A model generated the notes under the pieces. That model had not been told where the DNA came from, ran no database searches, and saw only the letters and a program-made list of their open reading frames with translations. Position numbers and translations under genes: made by a program. A DNA stretch of 10,305 nt. Source: Pseudomonadota bacterium (GTDB lineage: Bacteria > Pseudomonadota > Gammaproteobacteria > Arenicellales > Poriferihabitantaceae). Shown one piece after another: positions 1 to 6,721 of this stretch. The number at the start of each line of letters is the position of its first letter. Position 1 is the first letter of the stretch. The stretch is from contig JAAELZ010000627.1 of assembly GCA_024226105.1 (NCBI GenBank), positions 1 to 10,305 of the forward strand, read 5' to 3'.

Positions 1-1310
1 ACGTCTTCCAGATCGCCAATATGCTGCGATACGATGGCTCGCCCGTCCTTGAGCAAGCAAAAGGTATTTTTTAGCTCGCCCCCCATAGCCAGTATGCTGC
101 CCGAATCGGCGAAACCTTCAGCCAACCGGAGCGCTTGCGGTGCGTAACCTCGTGCTCGACGCAAAAACCTTACACTTCCATCCATCAGGCGTTGCACCGA
201 ATCATCAAGCCGATTAACTATCTCCCGATCATGCAGCAGGAAGTAGTCCGCAATTTCTCCGAGATGCTGTCGGGCATCCGCGTTACTAATGGTCTGCGGC
301 TCTTCGCTACGATTACCCGACGTCATCACTACGGGCTGTTTCATATCCAGCATCAAAAGATGATGAAGTGGCGTATAAGGCAACATAAACCCCAAAGTAT
401 GCTGACCGGGTGCCAACGCATCGGGCAACTTCTTTCCCGAGGCATCCAGCACCACAATGGGCGCAGACCGCTGGCCGAGTAAACCCGCTTCTTCCGGTCC
501 AACCTTTGCAAAACGTTTTACCATATCAAGATCACGCGCCATCAGGGCCAGGGCTTTCTGGTATCGGTGTTTACGTTTACGCAAACGCTCCACGGCCTTA
601 GGGTTACTTGCATCACAACACAGATGGATTCCACCCAGCCCTTTAACCGCAACAATATTCCCAAGCCGGATCAATTGAGCCGCCCGGTGTATGGCGTCAT
701 GACCGTTCTCCAGAGGTTGCCTGACACCCCTGGCATCCTCCAGCCAGGTCACCGGCCCGCAATTTACACAGGCATTCGGCTGAGCATGGAAACGCCTGTC
801 CGCCGGATTTTCATATTCTTTACGGCACAGTGGGCACAACTCGAACGAAGCCATGCTGGTATTAGCGCGATCATAGGGGATCGCTTTTACGATCGATAAG
901 CGTGGACCGCAGTTCGTACAGTTTGTGAACGGATAGCGAAAACGGCGATTAGCCGCATCCAGTGTCTCGGCCAGGCACTCAGGACAGCTTGACGCATCAG
1001 CTGCAATCCCGGTGCGCACAATTCCAGCTCCACTTTCAACAATCTCAAAGCCTTCCGGGACCCGAAGATTTTCATCCAGAACAGATCGCTCTATTTTTTC
1101 GATTTGCGCCAATGGAGGCTGACAGCTTTGCAATTGCCAGGCGAAGCTCTCCAGATCATCCGGGCTCGCCCAGGCTAAAATCAGCACCCCTTCGGCATCG
1201 TTCCAGACCTGCCCGCATATTTTGTTCTGCTTTGCCAGGTGCCATACATTGGGACGAAAACCGACCCCTTGAACAATACCGCTTACCCGGATGCGTTCCC
1301 CCGTCTTCAA
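1..1310 (-). CDS. hypF: HypF carbamoyltransferase, hydrogenase maturation (partial, C-terminus off left edge)
   Basis: HypF makes a carbamoyl adenylate from carbamoyl phosphate and ATP and transfers the carbamoyl group to the C-terminal cysteine of HypE, the first step in making the active-site cyanides. I translated the frame by hand: 436 codons without a stop before the window edge (the family is about 750 residues). It opens with an acylphosphatase domain (VQGVGFRP at 13-20, Asn37). Four paired-cysteine zinc motifs follow (C109/C112, C131/C134, C159/C162, C181/C184), including CTNCGPR and DRRFHAQP. Then comes the YrdC/Sua5-like domain: KGLGGIHLCCDA from 223, then SGNRSEEP, NRLDDSVQR and RRARGYAP. 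The Kae1-like C-terminal domain is off-window. No in-frame ATG precedes the conserved N-terminus. TTG at 1310 has GAGGA seven bases upstream and gives a normal-length acylphosphatase domain. TTG at 1337 is an in-frame alternative without a comparable ribosome site. It lies 85 bases downstream of hoxC. Confidence 0.96.
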   Translation of the reverse strand, partial: MKTGERIRVSGIVQGVGFRPNVWHLAKQNKICGQVWNDAEGVLILAWASPDDLESFAWQLQSCQPPLAQIEKIERSVLDENLRVPEGFEIVESGAGIVRTGIAADASSCPECLAETLDAANRRFRYPFTNCTNCGPRLSIVKAIPYDRANTSMASFELCPLCRKEYENPADRRFHAQPNACVNCGPVTWLEDARGVRQPLENGHDAIHRAAQLIRLGNIVAVKGLGGIHLCCDASNPKAVERLRKRKHRYQKALALMARDLDMVKRFAKVGPEEAGLLGQRSAPIVVLDASGKKLPDALAPGQHTLGFMLPYTPLHHLLMLDMKQPVVMTSGNRSEEPQTISNADARQHLGEIADYFLLHDREIVNRLDDSVQRLMDGSVRFLRRARGYAPQALRLAEGFADSGSILAMGGELKNTFCLLKDGRAIVSQHIGDLED

Positions 1311-1345
1311 CCTGAAATCCTCAGTTGAACCGCACAATAATTCAT
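1307..1345 (-). other. 12-codon upstream reading frame overlapping the hypF start (possible leader or vestigial hypF N-terminus)
   Basis: An ATG at 1345 opens a 12-codon frame reading MNYCAVQLRISG and ends at TGA 1307-1309. A modest ribosome site (TAAGG, ten bases upstream) precedes it. Its stop overlaps the hypF TTG start as TTGA, the same geometry as the ATGA overlaps elsewhere in this operon. The peptide resembles the first strand of HypF acylphosphatase domains: as I recall it, E. coli HypF begins with a similar CGVQLRIRG stretch. The true hypF frame repeats that strand (ERIRVSG) right after. It may be a translated coupling leader, a scar of an older hypF start, or chance. Translation has not been shown. 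Confidence 0.35.
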
Positions 1346-1395
1346 ATTATCAATACCTTAACGAATGAAATAGTGATCAGCTAAGGAATTTGAGC
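1311..1395 (-). other. hoxC-hypF junction, AT-rich, no terminator seen
   Basis: This is the longest stretch without a family-assigned gene (85 bases). It holds the short upstream frame and the hypF ribosome site described separately. There is a weak CCTTA/TAAGG inverted pair with a loop of about 20 bases, but no GC-rich stem followed by a T run, so I see no terminator. An AT-rich GATAAT has no matching -35 element, so I do not call a promoter. Confidence 0.5.
1318..1322 (-). promoter_or_regulatory. Ribosome binding site fixing the TTG start of hypF
   Basis: GAGGA sits seven bases upstream of TTG 1310. It is the best Shine-Dalgarno match near the conserved HypF N-terminus and is the main reason for choosing this non-ATG start. 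It lies inside the short upstream reading frame at 1307-1345, so ribosomes finishing that frame would reach it directly. Confidence 0.6.
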
Positions 1396-2844
1396 TCAAT
1401 GAACCGTGCACACCATACAGGGATCAAATGAGCGCACGATATGTTGTACCGAGACGGGTTCTATTTCACCATCACGTACCGGCGCGTTCACCAGCGCCTG
1501 CTCCAGCGCGCCTGGTTTACCCAGCGTATCGCGCGGGGAAAAATTCCAGGTGGTAGGCGCAATAATCTGATAATTCAGAATGCGTCCGTTTTTTACTTTC
1601 AACCAGTGGCCGAGACTTCCGCGCGCCGCCTCAACCATACCAAAACCCTGCGCTTCATCCGGCATCCGTGCCTGATTACAAAAAGCGGCCCCGGGCACCA
1701 GGCATTTTGCCCACTGCTCCATCTGCACAACCACTAGCGCAATTTCAAGTACGCGTGCGATCACCCGGTTGCGAACATTCGCGCCACTTTGCCGGACCAG
1801 GTCCCGAATGAGCGGATGGCCCTGCACCTGTTGTCGAGCCAGCGCACCCACCTCCATTACCCGCCCATCGAGGCGGGGTGCCTTGCACCAGCTATAACCA
1901 TCATCCTGACCGTCTGACGGCAACGTCACACCATCGAAAGGATGCTTTGCCTCGCTCTGATGAAGCATCCAGCTGTGACTGATATCTTCACTGATCAAAG
2001 ACTCATCAAGCTGGCTGGAAACCCCGTCCCAGACACCTTTTGCAAACAGTTCACCACCTTCACCCGGATAGGCCCCAAAACTCAGGAAATCCTCTCCGGC
2101 CCGCCCCAACTCAACCAGATTCAGCACTCTGGCTATAGATAAAAAATGTTGAAAATCGCCACCACTGGATGCTGATTTATCGACCCACGACTCAAGCGAC
2201 GCAACAGAATTAATATTTATTACATTCTCAAGCGCGTCACCAAACAGTGTTTTCTCGAGGAATCGACGAAAAGCAAAAAGTATCGCCAAAATTCGGTTCT
2301 TTTCCTGAACCTCTACCGGGCGCGTAGTGCCGCCGGCCTGTAACGCCAGGCTATGCGGCCACTTACCGGCGAGCAAGCCCATAAGGTGCATAAACTGCGC
2401 CCGGGCAGGCAGAACAGCTTCAGATGCCGAGCCTTTGACCGCCTTGAAACGCGCTTCGGCCCCGGAGAACCAGGGTTCATCCCGGTATACGTTCCGGGCA
2501 AAATCCGGCATAAAAAACAGGTAGAAATGGGTCAGATGATCCGCCACATTTTCGCAGGCGAGTATCAGGTTGGTGGCAATTCGCCCGTTTGGCGGCATCT
2601 TCAAGCCCTGAATATCAGCCAGCGCACCGGCCGCTGCAATAGACTGGGAGACCGAGCATATACCACATATACGCGGCACGTACACCAGCGCATCCAGCGG
2701 GTCTTTACCTCTTAACATTTGTTCAAAACCACGATAAAGGGAAGAACTCACCCATGCCTCTTTTACCTGCCCGTCCGCGATCTCAAGTTGCACCTCAAGA
2801 TCACCCTCAACACGATTGAAAGGTCCGATTACCCGGCGGCTCAT
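1396..2844 (-). CDS. hoxC: Regulatory (H2-sensing) [NiFe]-hydrogenase large subunit
   Basis: This is the subunit carrying the NiFe(CN)2CO site of the cytoplasmic H2 sensor (HoxC, also called HupV). The N-terminal nickel-binding motif is RICGIC (C60, C63) and the C-terminal one is DPCMVC (C476, C479). The protein stops at His482, directly after the DPCxxCxxH motif. It therefore lacks the C-terminal extension that a maturation endopeptidase removes from energy-converting hydrogenases, a hallmark of sensor hydrogenases. Ile62 and Phe110 occupy the gas-channel positions where standard enzymes have Val and Leu; in the Cupriavidus sensor these bulky residues block O2 access. At 482 residues it is full length for the family. 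Its ATG overlaps the hoxB stop as ATGA, with GGAG seven bases upstream inside hoxB. The final base motif of the gene lies in a 10-base palindrome, TTGAGCTCAA, probably by chance. Confidence 0.97.
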   Translation of the reverse strand: MSRRVIGPFNRVEGDLEVQLEIADGQVKEAWVSSSLYRGFEQMLRGKDPLDALVYVPRICGICSVSQSIAAAGALADIQGLKMPPNGRIATNLILACENVADHLTHFYLFFMPDFARNVYRDEPWFSGAEARFKAVKGSASEAVLPARAQFMHLMGLLAGKWPHSLALQAGGTTRPVEVQEKNRILAILFAFRRFLEKTLFGDALENVININSVASLESWVDKSASSGGDFQHFLSIARVLNLVELGRAGEDFLSFGAYPGEGGELFAKGVWDGVSSQLDESLISEDISHSWMLHQSEAKHPFDGVTLPSDGQDDGYSWCKAPRLDGRVMEVGALARQQVQGHPLIRDLVRQSGANVRNRVIARVLEIALVVVQMEQWAKCLVPGAAFCNQARMPDEAQGFGMVEAARGSLGHWLKVKNGRILNYQIIAPTTWNFSPRDTLGKPGALEQALVNAPVRDGEIEPVSVQHIVRSFDPCMVCTVH

Positions 2845-3857
2845 GATTTTTCTCCGGGTTTATCCCCTGGTGCAATGACGATATGGTCAGAATGCGCATT
2901 CTTTTTCAGCCGTGCGGGCGTTGCAGCCTTAGAGAGAGAAGCAAGTGCGACGAACCATGCCTTGGGCATATCTGTCGGCAAACCAACCGGAATACCTGCT
3001 ATTTTGGCTGTTTTGCTAAAGCCGGTTCTCGGCTCCTCAAACCGGGCCGCGGTACAATTAATGCATGAGAAGCCCCCCCGCAAGCACGATCCTTCACCGT
3101 TCCACAACCGGGTATTGCAATCCGCATGTGCCTGCGTACCGAGGCAGCCAAGATGTTCCATCAAGCACCCCAAATCTGAAGCCTTTTCAGCGCTGGCTTT
3201 AAATTCATAATACTCATTGCGTGGACAACCATGATGCACCAGATGATCAGCATAACTGCGCGGGCGGTTAAAATCGTCCAGCGCGTGCTCCGACATATCG
3301 CCTTGTGAAATCTGTAACATAGTCTCAATTATCCAGTTTGGATGGGGCGGGCAACCGGCAATATTGATAACCGGCAAACCAAGCTTGCTTTTATATTCCC
3401 CGCCCAGCAGCCCCCCCGGTTTTTCACCATCGTACTGTAAACCACAGGCTTCCCCCGGGTTACCCCCCGCAGTTGTAATACCGCCATAAGCAGCACAATT
3501 TCCAATGGCCATAACCTGCCCCGCAAACGGTACAAGCTCGGCGATACAATCGCGCATAGTTTGCTGACTGCCCGATAAACGATGAAACAGGCCACTACCA
3601 TTCGGCCCCAGAATAACGGAGCCTTCAAGGCACAGCAGGTCGAGGCGGATTTCACCATCGACAATTCGCTTAAGCAACGTATGCAAATTTTCACCGCTTT
3701 GTTCGCTCAGGCTCGGGTGCCAGAGTAATTCTATATTTGCGGCCCCCAGGGCACTAAACAGATCCGGCGATTCCGCATTCAATAGTGATAGCGAGCATCC
3801 ACCACAACCTCCGGATTGAAGCCATAATAAATTGATTTTCCCGGGTTTATGCTTCAT
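2841..3857 (-). CDS. hoxB: Regulatory (H2-sensing) [NiFe]-hydrogenase small subunit
   Basis: This is the Fe-S electron-relay subunit of the H2 sensor (HoxB, also called HupU). It has no twin-arginine signal peptide: the fold starts at once (INLLWLQ, then SGGCGGCS), so the enzyme stays in the cytoplasm. Apparent proximal cluster ligands are C18, C21, C121 (IGNC) and C169 (AGCPPHPNW). Distal ligands are H208, C211, C231 and C238. The medial cluster region has four cysteines (C247, C258, C265, C268), where standard uptake enzymes have three plus a proline. About 70 residues follow the last cysteine; in Cupriavidus a C-terminal HoxB extension is needed for oligomerisation and binding to HoxJ. Length (338) matches the family. 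It starts seven bases after the hoxJ stop. The nearest ribosome site (GGAG) is about 15 bases from the ATG, which is long. Its 3' end overlaps hoxC by four bases. Confidence 0.97.
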   Translation of the reverse strand: MKHKPGKINLLWLQSGGCGGCSLSLLNAESPDLFSALGAANIELLWHPSLSEQSGENLHTLLKRIVDGEIRLDLLCLEGSVILGPNGSGLFHRLSGSQQTMRDCIAELVPFAGQVMAIGNCAAYGGITTAGGNPGEACGLQYDGEKPGGLLGGEYKSKLGLPVINIAGCPPHPNWIIETMLQISQGDMSEHALDDFNRPRSYADHLVHHGCPRNEYYEFKASAEKASDLGCLMEHLGCLGTQAHADCNTRLWNGEGSCLRGGFSCINCTAARFEEPRTGFSKTAKIAGIPVGLPTDMPKAWFVALASLSKAATPARLKKNAHSDHIVIAPGDKPGEKS

Positions 3858-3864
3858 TCGCTGA

Positions 3865-5229
3865 TCAGCTATCTCCAGCAGGTAGCGTCAGGGTCATTAT
3901 GGCTCCACCCGACCGAGCATTTCCCGCCTCGAGGTTTCCGCCCACATCATTTGCCAGCCCGTAACTGATATAAAGCCCCAGGCCCGTCCCCTGGCCAACG
4001 GGTTTACTGGTATAAAAAGGATCAAAAATGTGTGCAAGAGCCGACTCGGGTATCCCCGGCCCTTCATCCATCACCCGGGTTTTAACGCCTTCCGGGGTTT
4101 TTTCACAACTTATTGTCAAGCATGGCCGGGATTGATTTGCCATCGCATCGATCGCATTTTGAATAAGGTTGACCAAAATCTGGTGGACCTGCCCCCGACG
4201 CGCAAATATTTCGATATGCTCAGGGCAGTCATATTGTACTTCGGGTTTTTCCCGGCTCGCATTTACAACCCATTGCACGGCCTTTTTGACCGTAGAAATG
4301 AGATCAAATCTGATACTTTCCTCTTTCTGGCTACCCGAATAGCGGCGCAAATCCTGCACAATATCACTGACTCGTACCGCACCTTCCAGTGTGCCGTCAA
4401 TCAAAGGATCCATATCCCTTACTATATGGTCGATCTTAAATTCCTCGCGTAATTTATGCGCGTCGTCCATCCCCTCTGTAATCGACCTCATGCGACTCAG
4501 GTACTCTGCAACGCGGGAGCCATTGCGTCTTAAGGCATGCATATTACCCAAAACAAAGCTGATAGGATTATTCAGCTCATGAGCCACTCCCGCAACCAGC
4601 CTGCCCAGCGCTGCCATTTTTTCCGATTGCACCAGTTGTTGCTGGGTTTGCTTTAGCTCATTGTGGGTGCGATTGAGTTCGTCATAGGCACGGCGAAGCT
4701 CTCCGGTTGGTCGGCCGATTAACACCATACCCACCAGACCCCCGTCATGATCGTAACGTGAAGAACAGTTCATCGCCAAAGGCGCTGAAGAGCCATCGAC
4801 ACAAAGCACGCTCACTTCACAATCAACCAGCGACTCCTGCCCCAACTTCTCCGGAAATTGATCGACCATTTCTGAAGAATCCGACGTGAATACCTCGCCT
4901 AACGAACAATTTAGAAAAGCCGCAGCTTTTTTCCCGGTCAGGCTTTCCAACGCTTCGTTGACCTGCACCACCCGCCCTTCGGTATCACATACGATGAGTA
5001 CATCTGTCATCGCCGACAGCACACTATCGATAAATTTCTGTGCTTCTTCCAGTGCGGTATTTTTCTGTTCAAGCTCCACCTGATAGTGCACCAGGTCAGC
5101 ATACACAGAATCCATTTTATGGATAACTTCAATCCAGGCATTTTCAGTGGAAGCGCTAAGCTGAAGCGATTGCGTAACACCCGCTTCATCGATGAGACTG
5201 GTCGATTTTTTTTGTATTTCGCTGCTCAT
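3865..5229 (-). CDS. hoxJ: PAS-domain sensor histidine kinase of the H2 sensor
   Basis: HoxJ partners the regulatory hydrogenase and controls phosphorylation of HoxA. Residue numbers are from ATG 5229 (454 residues). A short coiled coil (about 40-63) leads into a PAS domain (about 66-175). A second coiled-coil linker follows, then the H-box with phospho-acceptor His217 (GVAHELNNP), the N-box (LVNLIQNAIDA, Asn358), the G1 box (DEGPGIPE), the F-box (IFDPFYTS) and the G2 box (GQGTGLGL). No membrane segment is visible, so it is a soluble kinase. The same frame opens at GTG 5265, which would add 12 residues and overlap hoxA by 26 bases. I prefer ATG 5229, ten bases after the hoxA stop, though neither start has a well-spaced ribosome site. 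All catalytic boxes look intact. The position next to hoxA and hoxB fixes the identity. Confidence 0.93.
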   Translation of the reverse strand: MSSEIQKKSTSLIDEAGVTQSLQLSASTENAWIEVIHKMDSVYADLVHYQVELEQKNTALEEAQKFIDSVLSAMTDVLIVCDTEGRVVQVNEALESLTGKKAAAFLNCSLGEVFTSDSSEMVDQFPEKLGQESLVDCEVSVLCVDGSSAPLAMNCSSRYDHDGGLVGMVLIGRPTGELRRAYDELNRTHNELKQTQQQLVQSEKMAALGRLVAGVAHELNNPISFVLGNMHALRRNGSRVAEYLSRMRSITEGMDDAHKLREEFKIDHIVRDMDPLIDGTLEGAVRVSDIVQDLRRYSGSQKEESIRFDLISTVKKAVQWVVNASREKPEVQYDCPEHIEIFARRGQVHQILVNLIQNAIDAMANQSRPCLTISCEKTPEGVKTRVMDEGPGIPESALAHIFDPFYTSKPVGQGTGLGLYISYGLANDVGGNLEAGNARSGGAIMTLTLPAGDS

Positions 5230-5239
5230 TCTCCCGACA

Positions 5240-6721
5240 CTATTTCCTGCTAAGCTTCGTATCACCGGGAATCAGGCTGGCCCGCTCAAGGCCGTAACGT
5301 TCCAGCTTGCTGCGCAAACCCACTCTGGACAGCCCCAACTCCTCTGCGGAGCGGCTTTTATTCCAGCGATTTCGAATCAACGCCTCCCGCAATATATGCA
5401 CCTCAAGCGCCTCAACACGCTCCTTGAGTTTGCCCTGCGAGCTGGCAAAAACTTCTAACTCGGGGGCTTCGTCCCGCGGAACAGCGCGCAGTATTCTGGG
5501 CCTCAACAGTTCAGCACCCAGTGTATCGCCCTCGCCCATCACCAGCATATGCAGTATCTCATTTTGCAGCTCGCGCACATTTCCCGGCCAGTGATAGGCC
5601 TGCATGCAGGCCATGGCCTCATCGCTGAAACCATTCATGTTTTTGTCAAAACTTTTTACTGCGGTTTTCAGCAGGCTGTTTGCGAGGACCGGGATATCCA
5701 TTTTTCGTTCCCGCAGGGAAGGCAGTTGAATGGTTAAGGTTGCCAGGCGGTAATATAGATCCTCCCGGAACCGGCCGGCACGCACCTCAGCTTCCAGATC
5801 CCGGTTGCTCGCGGCAATAATTCGTACATCTACTTTACGGGTGCGCCCACTGCCTAAAGGGCGAACCTCGCCTTCTTGCAATACGCGTAGCAGTTTTACC
5901 TGAAAAGAGGCCGAAACTTCACCAATTTCATCCAGAAAAACAGTGCCGCCATTGGCCCGTTCAAAAAGCCCCGTCCTGTCCTCTACGGCACCGGTAAAGG
6001 CCCCGCGCTTATAACCGAAAAGTTCGCTTTCCAGTAGTTCATCGGGCAGGGCACCACAATTTTCAACCACGAACGGCTTATCCCAGCGATCACTATTGTA
6101 ATGTAAGGCCCGCGCAGCCAGTTCTTTGCCGGTGCCCGATTCCCCGGCCAGTAACACCGATACATCATAGGGTGCCACTTTGCGTATTTTCTGGCATATG
6201 CCATTCATGCTGCTATCGGGGGCGCGCACTATGCCGTCATCGCTACGATAGGTGCGCTGTAGTTTGCTGCGTTTTGCTTCCAGTTGCCTGCCAAGGTGTT
6301 CCGGAGTGTCTTTCAGATCGACGGATAAAGCTTCATTCTGGCGTTGCAAATCAAACAGCTGATTGGCATTACTCAATGTCAGAATCAGCTTATCAGGATG
6401 CCAGGGCTTGGTAATATACTGGTATACACCGGCTTCGTTGATTGCATTAATAATATCTTCGGAATCCGTATATCCGGAAATAATCATACGAATCGTATCC
6501 GGCCATGAATCGCGCACCAGCTTTAGAAATTCGACACCGGTAATTTCCGGCATACGTTGATCACACAGAACGATTCTTACCCACTCACGATCAAGAATAT
6601 TTTTTGCTTCCTCCACCGTCAGGGCAGTATACACATCAAAATCATCTTCCAGAATGCGCTTTAAAGTTTCCAGGCTCAGCGCCTCATCGTCTACGATTAA
6701 TACGACCGGTAGATCCGTCAT
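5240..6721 (-). CDS. hoxA: NtrC-family sigma-54 response regulator, hydrogenase transcription activator
   Basis: HoxA activates sigma-54 promoters of hydrogenase operons. The 493 residues contain a receiver domain (1-120) with acidic pocket D11/D12, phospho-acceptor Asp54 and Lys105. The AAA+ sigma-54 interaction domain (about 165-400) has Walker A GESGTGKE at 193-200, the sigma-54 contact loop GAFTGA at 240-245 and Walker B FLDEIG at 262-267. A Fis-type helix-turn-helix lies near 454-478 (RSAEELGLSRVGLRSKLERYG). In Cupriavidus the non-phosphorylated form is active, and phosphorylation by HoxJ switches it off without H2; the same logic is likely here but is inference. Its ATG overlaps the hoxX stop as ATGA, with AGGGGG four bases upstream. 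HupR is the equivalent name in phototrophs; the position after hoxX favours hoxA. Confidence 0.96.
   Translation of the reverse strand: MTDLPVVLIVDDEALSLETLKRILEDDFDVYTALTVEEAKNILDREWVRIVLCDQRMPEITGVEFLKLVRDSWPDTIRMIISGYTDSEDIINAINEAGVYQYITKPWHPDKLILTLSNANQLFDLQRQNEALSVDLKDTPEHLGRQLEAKRSKLQRTYRSDDGIVRAPDSSMNGICQKIRKVAPYDVSVLLAGESGTGKELAARALHYNSDRWDKPFVVENCGALPDELLESELFGYKRGAFTGAVEDRTGLFERANGGTVFLDEIGEVSASFQVKLLRVLQEGEVRPLGSGRTRKVDVRIIAASNRDLEAEVRAGRFREDLYYRLATLTIQLPSLRERKMDIPVLANSLLKTAVKSFDKNMNGFSDEAMACMQAYHWPGNVRELQNEILHMLVMGEGDTLGAELLRPRILRAVPRDEAPELEVFASSQGKLKERVEALEVHILREALIRNRWNKSRSAEELGLSRVGLRSKLERYGLERASLIPGDTKLSRK

Noticed and set aside
135..1315. Several plus-strand frames of 60-117 codons in the leftmost kilobase, suggesting a gene facing the other way
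   Set aside because: The minus-strand frame translates continuously as HypF with acylphosphatase, zinc and YrdC motifs, so these are shadows.
1346..1374. Possible promoter for hypF in the AT-rich junction (GATAAT)
   Set aside because: There is no TTGACA-like element at 16-18 bases upstream and no -24/-12 sigma-54 pattern that I could see.
2719..3210. 163-codon open frame on the plus strand
   Set aside because: It lies wholly opposite hoxB and the start of hoxC, both with strong family motifs. The product is low-complexity shadow sequence with no recognisable domain.
1374..3871. The 10-mer TGATCAGCTA occurs near both the hoxC/hypF junction (1374-1383) and the hoxJ/hoxB junction (3862-3871)
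   Set aside because: Many shared 10-mer pairs are expected by chance in 10 kb, and the flanks do not match.
4030..4452. 140-codon open frame on the plus strand
   Set aside because: It is antisense to the kinase core of hoxJ, with no family features and no credible ribosome site.
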